Shown: positions 10,460 through 21,119, numbered from the stretch's first letter. The stretch is DNA of 64,000 bases from Haemaphysalis longicornis (GCA_013339765.2 CM023448.1:326103441-326167440); one strand, 5' to 3'. Numbers and translations are program-made. Notes: generated from the letters alone by a model not told the origin.

Positions 10460-12352
10460 CATTGATCATTACCAGGTTTCGTTCACGATTGGGCAGCGAA
10501 AAGAGAACGCAAACAAATTAAACTGGGATTTACGGAAATTAAACGCAGAATTCCTGAATGACTCTGTATTTCGCGATAAAGTGGAGGTTAGCTTGACTAA
10601 ACACTTGGAAGATTACGATGCTGGCTGGCGCACTAAGTGGGAACTTTTTAAACAAGAAGTGCAAATAGAAGCAGTAGAAAGAGCAAGCGTGCTAAAAAAG
10701 TTACAGAAACGAACAGTGGCAAAACTGCGATCTAACTTGACGCAGTTGCTGAAACCGGAAAGCGACATGCCAGGTTTGTTTAAGAAAGACATCGCGGGAA
10801 TGAAAAGTAAGATCGAAGCAATCGACAAAATCAGGTTTGAAAGAGCGACAGTGCACGCACGCGCAGAAAGGGTTCTCGCCGGGGAGCAGCCAACAAGGCG
10901 GGCGCTTTGCGACGATAAGTGGTGTGCCAGAAAGAGCGATGTTGAGAGCATAATGTACCAAGGTCGATTGACTGCGTACAAAACATGCATACAAAACGCG
11001 TTTGTCGAACATTATATCAAGCTGTTTGGCCCCAGCTCACCTAGAATGGACGAGTTTGAGGAAAAGTTTCTTCCCTTGCTTCCACAGCTCGATTCGGAAG
11101 TCATACGAACTTTAGAAGAGTTGATATCATTTGCTGAAATAGAGAACGCAATAGCCGAATTACAAACTAGCAGAACACCTGGGCTAGACGGGCTAGTAGG
11201 TGAATTTTACAAGAAACACGGCAGGAAAATTTGCCCTTTTTTGTATTCTGTATTTATAGAGGCGTATAAGAGGCAACCCCTTCCGCCACCATTTTCAAGG
11301 ACACATACGGTGTTAATACCGAAATCGGATGACACCGTAAAACTGCAGTCAGCGTCAGGTTACAGGCCAATAACACTAACTAATGTTGATTACAAAATTC
11401 TAATAAAAGTACTTTCGAAACGTTTGCACACAGTAATCCCAACCATAGTGGGGCGGCATCAGATTTGTGGTATCCGCGGGAGGGGTATTGTGACCAATAC
11501 TCACGTGGCGCGTTGCGTTATACAGTGTCGCAAAATATTATACTGAAAAGTGGCAGTGTTGCAAGTTGATTTCGAAAGGGCCTTTGATAGGTTATGTCAC
11601 AAGGTTCTTTTCTGTGTACTTAAACGTGTGAACATGGGCGATGTGTTGATAAACGGAGTTTACATGATTTATAGCAACTGCTCCACACAGTTGATTACTA
11701 ATAAAAGCGTCAATGAACGAATTCCTGTTTTGCATTCCGTTAGACCGGACTGTCCAATTAGCCACTTCTCATTTCGATATTTCTTGAACCTTGTTGTTTG
11801 AAGATTTTGCATAGCCAGGCCTATATTCATGTGTTTCAGTTGCACTTAGGTGAAGTTCGTCTCCGGGCGTATGCGGATGATGTTGCTTTGTTTTGTGTTT
11901 GCAAGAGGAGCATGAGCACTGCAGTAGCAGTAACTAGAGGATTCTGCTCCATGACAGGCAGCTCGGTCAACTGGATAAGTGCACGGGTTTTTGGCACGGG
12001 GAGTGGAGCTCGACGACAAACGTATCTTAAAACGTACCGTGGACGGTCATATCAACGCGCTATCTCGGTGCACCCGGTAGTTGGGCTGCTATGAGGACAC
12101 CAATGCGTGCTGGAAGGAGGAGACAAAAAAAAAAACTGCGGGAAAAGCCAATCAAATGGGAAGCCAGGGCTTTGCCTATTTTTGCACGGGCAGCTGTATG
12201 CAATCTGTTCTTTCTCGCGAAACTCTGGTACGTGATGCAGGTACTGGACTGTTCACAATTGCGCGTGCAGAAGATACATCGAGTGTGCGCTGTATTTTTG
12301 TGGGGATCTGCGTGGGAGCGAATGACCAGGATCTATCTGTTTCGTAGAGTTA
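10460..12352 (+). pseudogene. Reverse transcriptase domain, L1/Tx1-like LINE copy B
   Basis: A 321-codon frame (10581-11546) covers the linker and first RT blocks: RTPGLDGLVGEFYK near 11175, SGYRPITLTNVDYKI near 11357, and GRGIVTN near 11482. It is followed, after a stop, by LQVDFERAFDR (about 11556), then RAYADDVALF with the catalytic YADD at 11870-11881. The thumb/connection part (LFFLAKLWYVMQV and CAVFLWGSAWERM, 12091-12352) ends at FRRV. There the ORF is cut by a DNA transposon and resumes at 14537. Several stops and frameshifts are present. Confidence 0.88.
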
Positions 12353-12950
12353 CAGCGACGTAACAACCGATTCTTGTAGCGTATATGTTCTCTAGCTCAT
12401 CTGAAAGCCAGCGTTTTATATATCCCGGTAACCACAAGCAATTCATAAACAAATTGCCGGAAATAGTTTTAATTTGGCAGCAAACTTACTGAAATTGGAA
12501 GGGTGGCAGTTCGTAGTGTCGAAACTTGACGCTGCAATATGTGTGCCGGTCACGTGACCTGCAAACCTAGCAGCTACTGTAACTGCTGAAACGTTTATTT
12601 ACGTATTGAAAAACTTTTAACACACGCCTTTGTATACGGTTAAATTGTATATGTATTGTTAAACATTATTTTGAAAATTTTTAAGATATGCCACCCGCCG
12701 TCGCTGGGTTGCTCTCGGTGTGGCTAACTGAGCCTCCATGCCCAGAATCAACGGCAGCGTTCAGTAAACAGACCCAGTGAAGGAGCTTTGACGATTCTGT
12801 CTAAGTCAGGGACGTTTGTTTTGTCAAAATATTTGATTGCAGTTGCCGAATACGCCAACGCCAGCTTAAAAAAAATTGGCTGCGTACACGGTGTAAGAAT
12901 ATTCTTACAACGTGGCCGCGTATCTGCTCCTTTCGTTGCAAATGTCGTCA

Positions 12951-13646
12951 AAAGACGATAGTCTTTGTAGGCATTTGTCAAGGAAATGCTGCCCCCCTTT
13001 GCTTTCCCGCTCACCTCTCATGCTGTTTCTGTACCGTGGCGCTCATTCCAAGGTAAACACACTAAAGGTTTGCGCAAGGCGATTTGAATTTACCGCGTTC
13101 CACTGCTACAGACCGGGTTCCTCGATGCCAGCGCTGCAGTACGGCGGAGACACGCGTGAATTGAGGCGGCCGACTAGAAGGTTTATAGAGCCGCGTGGCC
13201 GTGCTCCACGTGCGTTCCAAGCAGAACGTATAACCTAGCTAGTGGAACCTTTCGTTGCTGTTGCCGCGTGATTTTTCATATGCCGCCAGGAGGCGGCGGT
13301 TTTCTGCAGTAGATGTAGAATATCATTTGCTATCGAAAAACCAAGCATCCATGAATTTTTTAATAAAGGAACACTGTAAATATTTCTTGTGTACTAATTT
13401 CCTGTCTTATATTTGCGTAATGTACTGTTCTTGTTCAACAAAGTTGACAAGTATGAACATATAAACCGGGCTTAGACGTTTACATGTGGCTGTGAGTATA
13501 TAAGACTAATTGCGCAATATCAGTTTTACTTTGGCCGGGTGGCTGAATCGAGTCACCGACAGACAGACGGACAGACAGACAGACAGACATGCAGACACAG
13601 ACCAAAATTTCTAGGTTTAAGTAGCCCAAGAAAGACTATCGTCTTA
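12951..13646. repeat. Inverted 16-bp repeats inside the DNA transposon
   Basis: AAAGACGATAGTCTTT at 12951-12966 is repeated in inverted form at 13631-13646 with one mismatch. Each copy is itself nearly palindromic. They may delimit a smaller nested element of about 0.7 kb. Frames between them (12748-13014 minus, 12912-13238 plus) show no known domain. Confidence 0.35.
13549..13600 (+). repeat. GACA microsatellite
   Basis: About ten GACA/GACG units with small interruptions lie inside the nested DNA transposon. Confidence 0.85.
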
Positions 13647-13658
13647 AAAAAAAAGTCG

Positions 13659-13735
13659 CGCCCGGGGAGAATCGAACTTCCGACGTCCACAACGTGAAGC
13701 CAGATTTTACCTATCGTCTATCCCAACAGATGGCG
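13659..13735 (-). repeat. tRNA-like remnant
   Basis: On the minus strand GAAGTTCGATTCTCC resembles a pol III B box, and the 3' flank is an A-run on the plus strand side. No full cloverleaf is possible. It is probably a decayed tRNA-derived SINE. Confidence 0.35.
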
Positions 13736-13973
13736 CGTTCGTGCAAAATAGACTGTTGAATTAAAAAAAAACACGTAAAGGAATAAGAAAGCCTGCGATT
13801 CACACTTTTAGATGCGAAGGCATCTCATTCACTCGCCTTGTCCCTGCATCCGGCGTCGTCGTCGGCGTCCGCCCCTCCCCCGTTCTCCTCGCCGCGCCAG
13901 CTGCGCTCTCCGCCGCTCTCCGCCGCTCACCCCCTCTCCTCTCCGATAGCGAACACTCTCTCGCGAGGGGCCT

Positions 13974-14090
13974 TGGATTGGATTCGATTGGATTGGCTTG
14001 CCTTGGCTTAGCTTGGCTTGGCTTGGCTTGGATTAAATTGGATTGGATTTGGATTGGATTGAATTAAAGTGGATTGTGCTGGATTGTGTT
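13974..14090 (+). repeat. TTGGA/TTGGC minisatellite
   Basis: About 20 imperfect pentamer units, mostly TTGGA or TTGGC. The open frames across it in both directions are repeat translations. Confidence 0.8.
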
Positions 14091-14148
14091 GCGTCATAGC
14101 CGCGGCAGATGCACTGGTTCCGGCGCGTCCCCTCACCGTTATGCGCGC

Positions 14149-14155
14149 TATAAAA
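14149..14155 (+). promoter_or_regulatory. TATA-like box in the repeat leader
   Basis: TATAAAA lies in a GC-rich context 60-70 bp before the end of the leader of the STPR-associated repeat. It is a perfect TATA consensus. Whether it drives transcription is unknown. Confidence 0.35.
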
Positions 14156-14536
14156 CGCGGTGCCTGGGCCGCTCCGCTCCATCGTTCCAGCGCCGTTCCT
14201 CCGCTGTCCAACGCTGCAACGTGAACCCCCTATGCGTCGCATCTACACAGGGGTTCCCGCGAGGGGAGGTGGTAGTTTTTTTTAGCTGGGGACAAGCTTT
14301 TAAATATCGTTTTTCAATTCGCATACAGACAAAAGTACGTTGCCGAGCTGCTGTATGTCATGGTTGCCAGCATAGTTTTTGGGAGGACACACACGGCTCA
14401 TAGATCTAAAAATTTCGATTTAAAAAGTTACGGGGCGTATCAGCAAAACCGGTTCTCGTTAAGGTGTTTTAAGTGATGCACTTTCATTTGGGATAGAGAA
14501 TATATACTCGACAAAAATCGGTTGTCTGTCCCTTTA

Positions 14537-15441
14537 AGGAAGGAGGGTTAGGCCTGTCGCACATTTTTGTGCGGCAAATCGGGAATAGGTTTTTGTTTTT
14601 GCGGGACACCACAGACCCATTTCTTCGTACTTTTCTTCAAGTGGCGCTGGTGAAAGAGCTTCTCAAATATATTGTATCGTCAAGTGATGATGTTTGTTGT
14701 GCGGTGAAGGGGTACCTGAAAGAAGGGGTGCTTGTCGGATTTCTGGGTGCGTGCGCGCTTTTCTTTCAAATATATGTCAACTGTTGAAAGGAAGCCTTGA
14801 AAGTTCCTGAAAGTTCCCTGTACCATTGTATCGGGAGATGTACAACCTGGGTCTTGGCCAGGATGTTCTTTGCCGTGTTAAGATGATGGTTGTACCGGCT
14901 TCCGGGAACACATTCTTTTTTAACTTACATACAGAAACCCTCCCATGAAAAACATGGATGGAAAGAAACGAATTGTTTGTACGCCAGGCCAACTAATTGC
15001 CTCCTCTGTCAGAAACCAGAGACAATAGAGCACGTCTTCATTGAGGGTTAGGACGCCATCCTTTTTTGGGACGTCCTGCTGAGGACTTTAAAAATACTTC
15101 CCACTTACAGCTCATGGTATCCGGTTTCGTTCAGTAGAAGCCCTAAATGGCTTACCATGTGACCTTGTCATGCTGTTGGGCCTGTACGCAATATGGCGAA
15201 GTCGAATGGCTATAAGGCACTCCGACGTGGATGCGAAAACTGTCTCCGAGTATTTTGCAAAGAATGTTAAATTGCTCCACAAAGTGGACGAGATGCACTG
15301 TATAGAAACCAAGTGGCTGCATGATTTTGGGAACCTTGCAACATTAGACGTTTTTAGCAGTTTTCCACAGCCAGAGTCTGGCCGGTTGGTTATAAACCGA
15401 CAATTAGTGTGTAACCTGAAAAATGCAGGAAAAGAAAAACG
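14537..15441 (+). pseudogene. C-terminal part of ORF2 and 3' end, L1/Tx1-like LINE copy B
   Basis: The frame resumes with KEGGLGLSHIFVRQIGNRF (14537 on). It runs to a stop at 14785-14787, then continues in shifted frames with CLLCQKPETIEHVFIEG (about 14998-15048), DAILFWDVLLRTL (about 15051) and LLGLYAIWRSRMAIRHS (about 15172). The Cys/His block is the usual C-terminal motif of L1/Tx1 proteins. After a short A-rich stretch the LINE ends at 15441, directly against the first base of a tRNA-Ala copy. Confidence 0.82.
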
Positions 15442-15513
15442 GGGGGTGTAGCTCAGTGGTAGGCCGTTCGCTTTGCATGTGAAAGGTCCCGGGTTCTATC
15501 CCCGGCACCTCCA
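15442..15513 (+). pseudogene. tRNA-Ala(UGC), array unit 3, probably defective
   Basis: 72 nt, identical in plan to unit 2, with anticodon TGC. The D stem is broken (GGCC in place of GAGC). The B box has G to T in the invariant part (GGTTCTATCC), which should weaken TFIIIC binding. TTTT lies within ten bases downstream. LINE sequence abuts its 5' end. Confidence 0.8.
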
Positions 15514-15593
15514 GGTGTTTTCTTTTCTTTTTCAAAACGAAAGTTTGAGCACGTACGAGCATTTGTAGTGTATGCAACCTTCGGTGTGCGTGT

Positions 15594-15665
15594 GGGGGTG
15601 TAGCTCAGTGGTAGAGCGTTCGCTTTGCATGTGAAAGGCCCCGGGTTCGATCCCCGGCACCTCCA
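15594..15665 (+). tRNA. tRNA-Ala(UGC), array unit 4
   Basis: The 72-nt sequence appears identical to unit 2, with a complete cloverleaf and intact A and B boxes. It starts 152 bp after unit 3, the same spacing as units 1 and 2. No T4 run follows closely (first TTTT near 15713), so 3' termination may be poor. Confidence 0.92.
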
Positions 15666-15714
15666 AGCATTATTTATGTTTAAAAACAAAACTGCAACCA
15701 GGTAAGCATAGACT

Positions 15715-16190
15715 TTTAAATGTGTGCTGCTTTATTGAAAGAGAAAGGTGAAAATGAGCCAGCCGATATTTTGCTCTCGAGTTGAGGGCACCTCAGTCAA
15801 GGCTGAATCTAGGAGGAAGATAGACAGAGAAGACGATAGGAAGGGAGAAAAATGAAGATGATGGATTACAAGCCGCGCAGCACGGACAGCATCATAGCCA
15901 GTCCGAGAGTCCCGTCTCCTTTAAAAAGTTCAGCTGGGCTCACAACTGGTTTTCGCGTTTTGAAAATACTCATTCCTAGTAGACCCAATTAGGAAAGCTG
16001 GAGAGAGAGAACAATTATACCGAGCTCGTGTAGGGTGTCCGGGTGGCCGCCGGTGTTAACCCAGCGGCGACAGTTGCAGTTCGTTCGAGCAGAGAAGTTT
16101 CAACCGTTAGGTCACAAATGCCCAAGGCCGCTTCCCGTAGTCCGTCTGCAACGCTTGAAGGGTCACACTCTCTACCCCGAAGAAAATGCT
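15715..16190 (-). mobile_element. I-group LINE 3' end (family shared with 23405-25880)
   Basis: The minus strand ends ORF2 with LFKGDGTLGLAMMLSVLRGL and a stop, followed by a 3' UTR whose sequence (around 15733-15870) matches 23405-23560. The upstream coding part is too decayed to read. The 3' end falls next to the tRNA-Ala array. Confidence 0.7.
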
Positions 16191-16474
16191 AATAACGAAA
16201 GTCCCTAGGGCCTTGAGATTTTCATATACGACCACTATAATTGTACTTGATAACATTACTTCCCAGCCAGGCATTTGTGTATAGTTGTGAAGCCCACCCC
16301 AGGGAGCCTCTGTATATGATTACATGGGGTCTTGCGGAGGTAATATTTGTTTATATGTTATAGGGAGCGGTCACTGCTCAGAGGGCGCGACGAATACGTA
16401 CACCCAGCGCCGACCCGCGGAATCTTGAGCAACCTTTGGGTAGGTGAGAGCCAGTGGGTGGGTGAGCGTTCATA

Positions 16475-17955
16475 GTTTTATTTATTTTATTTATTTATTT
16501 ATTTATTTATTTAACGATACTGCAGGCCAGTATTTTGGCCCTCGCAGGAGGGGCTACACAGTATGCATACAATATAATGGAGATTAGTAACAATCAAGAC
16601 AATAATCAAGACAACACGAAGACTATAAGAACGTTCAACCATCAAAATTTACAATGTGGGACTCAAGCTCTTTCATAAAATCAGCAGATTCAAAAACCTC
16701 TCGTGGCAAAGAATTCCATTCAGACACAGTTCGGGGGAAAAATGTGTACTTGTGAGTGTCAGTTCTGGCGAAACTTGGCGATAATGAGTATTCATGGTTA
16801 TGTCTAGTTGTCCGTGAAGTTAAAGGTTTTATACAATTAGGAAGTAATAATTTAGTTTTCCCTACAAGACAGATATGAAGAAACCCAAGGCGACTAACTT
16901 TCCGGCGAGCCTCGAGAGTCAATACGTTGTACTTCTGCATCAACAAGGATGGTGAATCATGCTTTCTATATTTACCAAAAATAAATCTCATTGCCTTTCG
17001 TTGAACTCTTTCAAGCTGCATAACATCCTTCTTAAAATGGGGATCCCATACTTCAGTAGCATACTCCAGTTTTGACCGAACGCATGTATTGTAGGCTAAC
17101 ATCTTAGTACTAACTGGAGCATTTTTAAGTTTTCTTTTAAGGAACCATAGCTTGCGCAGGGCTGATGAAGAAATATCCAATATATGCTCTGACCAAGTAA
17201 GCTTCCTCGTAAGAGTCACACCTAGGTACTTATATTGGGAAACTTCTAATACAGGCTGTTGATATAGTATATAAGAAAAAGAACTAGGACATTTTTTCCT
17301 TGAGACCCGTAAAAGTACAGTTTTATCTGAATTCAGCGCCATACCCCAACGCATACACCAATCATCAATTGCCAAGAGAGTTTTTTGCAACAGGAAAATG
17401 ATCATTTGTGATGATATTTCTTTAAAAACAGCACAATCATCCGCAAACATACTTATGGATACATCATGAGGCACTACATCCACCAAATCATTTACATAAA
17501 GAAACAGCAGCGGACCTAAAACACTCCCCTGTTGAACGCCCGACGTAACAGAAAGTGCACTAGAGGAACAATGATCAATTTCTACAAACTGTTTTCTATC
17601 GGCTAAATACGAGGCAATTCACCGAATTATGTACAAAGGTAACCCTATACACACTAATTTATACAATAGTTTTCCATGAGGCACTCTATCGAAAGCTTTC
17701 GATAAGCCTAAAAACAGAACATCAATTTGACCGGACTGATCAAGTACACTCGATATCTTGTGTACCGTCGAAATAAGCTGCGTGGTTGTAGATAGGCCCC
17801 TTCGAAAGCCGTGCTGAGGGGGGGACAAAATATTGTTTTTAGCAACGAAATCTTGAATAAACGTCACGACTACGTGTTCCAAAAGCTTGCAACAGGAACT
17901 AGTTACAGAGACAGGACGGTAATTTTTAGGAAGTAGCCGGTCACCGGATGTTCGA
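16475..17955 (-). mobile_element. CR1-like LINE, 5'-truncated, nearly open RT
   Basis: On the minus strand one reading frame runs from about 17955 to the stop at 16635. It carries RLLPKNYRPVSVTSSCCKLL, QHGFRRGLSTTTQL, LSKAFDRVPHGKLL, the catalytic FADD (17436-17447), QYKYLGVTLTRKLTW and LERVQRKAMRFIFGKY. The order is that of RT blocks of CR1/Jockey-type elements through to the thumb. The only interruption is TGA at 17619-17621, probably from TGG. The 3' UTR ends in an AAAT microsatellite (16475-16512), as in CR1-like tails. Confidence 0.88.
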
Positions 17956-18117
17956 CACCTCTTGGTTGTTTGTTCTTGCGATTCAGCAATTGTTTTTTAA
18001 AGCTGTTTCGAGCTCGAAAACTGTTCCGGCAAATAATTTCCACATGTCTCAAGATGCTCTGTGCGGTTTCCAGACAATTACGGGGCTGGACTAGTAGTTT
18101 CAAACTTGCGTGCCCGA

Positions 18118-18300
18118 GAAGGAGGGAGGAGGAGGAATAAACTTTTATTAAACAGCAAGGTGCTGGTGTCAGGGGGCACCCGCCCGGTGAGAGGAGTCCT
18201 CAGTCCAGGACCCCTTGGAGTCTACCGGCCTTCTTCGCTCTTTCGACCAACGTTTTCTGGTCGGAGAGGTCTGAACTGGTCAAAGAAGACGCCACCACGC
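18118..18300 (-). repeat. Likely LINE 3' terminal fragment with GGA-rich end
   Basis: GGAGGAGGAGGAATAAAC on the plus strand corresponds on the minus strand to a 3' UTR with an AATAAA-like signal and a TCC-rich tail. A similar GGAGGAGGAAT-GCAGGTTTATT start occurs at 46970-46990. The family is not resolved. Confidence 0.4.
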
Positions 18301-18596
18301 TACGAAGACTCCAAACACTTATCCTCACAACAGCATACTTCACGTCATGTACCCGACACAATACACTGCCAACTGCAAATACACCCGCAGACAGGCACCC
18401 TATGCCACATCACTTGAAAAATTACAAATAATTAGTTAAGTTTCATTAACGAAAAATGCTACCCGCTTCTCCACAGTACTGCAAACATTATCCACTAGGT
18501 TTTCTTCGAGTTACGCCATTACTCTTTTTTTAAATCTTGGTGCATGATAGCTGGGACACCCTAATATATATATATATATAGCTAATCAGAATAGGA

Positions 18597-19060
18597 AATG
18601 AGGGGCTCGTTGAAAATAACACAGAAATAAGATTTGGCAGTCAAGAAAACCTCGGAAAGCAAAGGGGAGGATGTGGTAGGTCATTGAAACAGATAAAGAA
18701 TTTGGAAAGAAAGAAAGTGGAGAAACAATGCCCGCCAGGTGGGATCCGAACCCACGACCTCCAGAATACCGGTCTGGTGCGATAACCACTACGCTACCGG
18801 CGGGGCGAGTTTCCCCTCCACTTTCTGGGGTATTTATGTTTAGGTATTTTTGTTTCCTGTGCTTGGGGGTGGTAGCCAGCGCCACTCGGACTACTCGGGG
18901 TGAAGGGGACCTTCCTTTTAACCCCCGGGCCGTGACTCGAGTGTCTACGACATGTCGAGAGTGGTCGACCAACGTTGAACGCTCTTGAGCTACCCTTGGC
19001 ACCAAGACTGCCAGAACAGAGGCCCTCGCTAAGCAAGTAGTGAACCAGAAATGGGAAATG
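18597..19060 (-). repeat. tRNA-derived repeat, unit A of an inverted pair
   Basis: A tRNA-like core at 18729-18804 (minus) has an A box (GGTAGCGTAGTGG) and a B box (GGGTTCGGATCCC), closed by CCCGCC/GGCGGG ends. It is followed on the minus strand by a conserved 3' part ending CTTGACTGCCAA and GAGCCCCTCATTTCC. A second end fragment (19030-19125) precedes it, as if units had been tandem. Confidence 0.7.
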
Positions 19061-19154
19061 AGGGGCTCGGTGAAATAAGACAGAAAATAAGGGTTGGCAG
19101 TCAAGAAAACTTCGGAAAGCAAAGGGGCGGTTGTGATGTGTCATAGAAACATGA

Positions 19155-19604
19155 AGAATTTTTGTGTCTGGTTCGTTCGCTACTTGCTTAGCGAGGGCCT
19201 CTGTTCTGACAGTCTTGGTGCCAAGGGTAGCTCAAGAGCGTTCAACGCTGGTCGACCACTCTCGACATGTCGTAGACACTCGAGTCACGGCCCGGGGGTT
19301 AAAAGGAAGGTCCCCTTCACCCCGAGTAGTCCGAGTGGCGCTGGCTACCACCCCCAATTGTGCAGGAAACAAAAAAAAATACCTTCTCACAAATACCCGA
19401 GAAGGTGGTGGGGAGGCGGCCCCGCCGGTAGCGTAGTGGTTGTCGCACCGAACCGGTATTCTGGAGATCGTGGGTTCGGATACCACCCGGCGGGCATTTT
19501 TTCACCGCTTTCTTTCTGACTCAAAAAATTCTTCATGTTTCTATGACCCACCACAACCTCCCCTGTGCTTTCCGAGGTTTTCTTGACTGCCAACCCTTAT
19601 TTTC
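19155..19604 (+). repeat. tRNA-derived repeat, unit B of an inverted pair
   Basis: This is unit A in the opposite orientation. It starts GCTACTTGCTTAGCGAGGG and carries the tRNA-like core at 19423-19497. It ends with the same CTTGACTGCCAA block near 19590. Similarity to A is high over more than 400 bp, so the two can form a large hairpin. Long frames on both strands here (for example 18586-19122 minus) are translations of this repeat. Confidence 0.7.
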
Positions 19605-19605
19605 T

Positions 19606-19642
19606 GTCTACATATATATGTATAATATATATATATAATGGG
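19606..19642 (+). repeat. TA-rich microsatellite
   Basis: ATATATATG/TATATATATA tract directly after repeat unit B. A similar TA run lies at 18561-18582 before unit A. Confidence 0.8.
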
Positions 19643-19920
19643 CAGGTGAGGTCAGCCAGGCTAGGCGCCCGACTTGCTACACCAAATGGGGGTGAAGGTG
19701 TGATGAAAATATATGAAAAGAACTCTCACACATACATGCTCAAACACACAGACGCACATGAAAGGCACACGCACAATCAGGGGCTATAGTCATTTGTCCG
19801 AGAGTTCATAGCTTACTGTCAAGTCCAGTGCTCCGGAGGAACGTTAAGAGCGCCTTTGTTGCGCGATTTGCCATGCCTGTTGTAAGCCAGGGCCCAAGCA
19901 GGTGCTTCGGAGAGATCTGA

Positions 19921-21092
19921 GGCGGTATTCTCGAAACTGTCCGTTTTGAAAACGTCTGTTTTGAGTCCCTGTCATCGTGACTTACTTCCCGTAAAGCAGA
20001 GGGCCCTTGATAATTCTGTAACTGCTTTTACAAACGCAATTTAACGAATTGAAACCATGTAAAGTTATCTTTTATGTGTTTATTTGAACGTGTTTTGAAA
20101 ATATTGGGGCGACATTTTTTGTGTGTGACAACGTTGAAAGTTTCTGCCGCAAGGGGACTAACGTCCAAAGATGGCAGCTACAGCCGGCTGTTTTTTGTGA
20201 CAGCAAAGTGTGAACATTGCTACGGCTACTCAGTTTTTTGTTGGTGTTTTTTGCGCTTGGTCCCCGTTTTGAGATCAGTGAAAATTAACGTGCGTCAAAA
20301 TACACCTCCCGTTACGTATTTTGGCATGCTCGCACTTTAGGCATGTTGACGCGATCTTTTCCAAGAACCTCGAATGGTGCGTTACGCCGTTGACATTTTC
20401 GTCGTGCTCTACAAGTGAAAATATGTGTAAGTGGTGAGGATTTTTGTTTCTTGAAGACGTACCTGTTGCGCGTGAAGCCTACGAACGTTAAGCTGGTATT
20501 CGTAGTCGTCAAGTACCAATAAACGGTTATAAATGTCATGCCGAATGCTTGTGTATAGTTGTGGTCGTCTGCTTGACAGCTATCGAGCTCGCAGACGATC
20601 GTTTATTTCACTGCGTGATGGCGACGGCATGGATACACCGGCTCACGGAGGGAGCTGCGACAGCGATATCGTTTCTTCACTAGCGAATGCTGAATGAAAG
20701 CCACCGGAAGCGAAGAAACGAATGGCGCAAATCACTTGGTCCTCGACACTGAGACCGCGCTGCAGCAGGCCAAGTTCGTCCCAGAGCTCTAAGCGCAGAC
20801 ACCGCACAGACCTCTTCGAGAGGCGGAAATGCTTCTGTAGGCATTTCGAATGCGTCTACCTTACTTCTCGACCACCTGTTTCACCGGCGAGCCAACAAGG
20901 CGATAAACGAACAATTCAGATTGACTTTCGTCTTTTTCAAATCCAAATCGTCTGCTCCGAGCAGCCGCGAACTAGCTCCGCCGCGCTTGCGTTACGTCAA
21001 ATCCAGTTGTTCGCTTTTAGCCGATCAGTACTCGCTCAAAACGGACACTTTTAAAACGGACACAAAAGGGATAAAACACGATATTACCGCCC
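19921..21092. mobile_element. Putative non-autonomous TIR element
   Basis: GGCGGTATTCTCG followed by TGTCCGTTTTGAAAACG at the left end mirrors the right end (reverse complement from 21092: GGCGGTAATATCG, then TGTCCGTTTTAAAAGTG). The arms are about 50 bp and imperfect. I could not fix a target-site duplication. Internal frames (20722-21054, 20921-21127) show no recognised transposase domain. Confidence 0.5.
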
Positions 21093-21119
21093 ATGGGCGG
21101 ACACGGGCGGGCCCAGAGA

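Larger units (their letters stand above)
13800..14290 (+). repeat. Degenerate copy of the STPR-associated repeat
   Basis: It opens with TTTTAGATGCGAAGGCATCTC and closes with GGGGTTCCCGCGAGGG. This parallels the block at 36680-37385 (TTTTAGATGCAAAGCATCTC to CAGGGTTCCCACGTGGG). Both share the CGGCGTC/CCGCTCTC-rich leader, but this copy lacks the STPR ORF and has a TTGGA minisatellite in its middle. A TATA-like box lies at 14149-14155. Confidence 0.55.
12353..14533. mobile_element. 2.18-kb DNA transposon inserted in the LINE ORF2
   Basis: The ends are inverted repeats. The left end (from 12353) and the reverse complement of the right end (from 14533) share AACAACCGATT/GACAACCGATT and then GTATATRTTCTCTA, about 40 bp in all. 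The LINE protein reads continuously across the excised junction (LFRRV then KEGGLGL). The flanks are TTA at 12350-12352 and 14534-14536, consistent with a TTA or TTAA duplication as in PIF/Harbinger or piggyBac elements. No transposase was recognised inside. Confidence 0.72.

Noticed and set aside
18586..19519. Frames of 141-178 codons on both strands with similar peptides
   Set aside because: They cross the inverted tRNA-derived repeats. The similarity between the two strands is explained by the palindrome.
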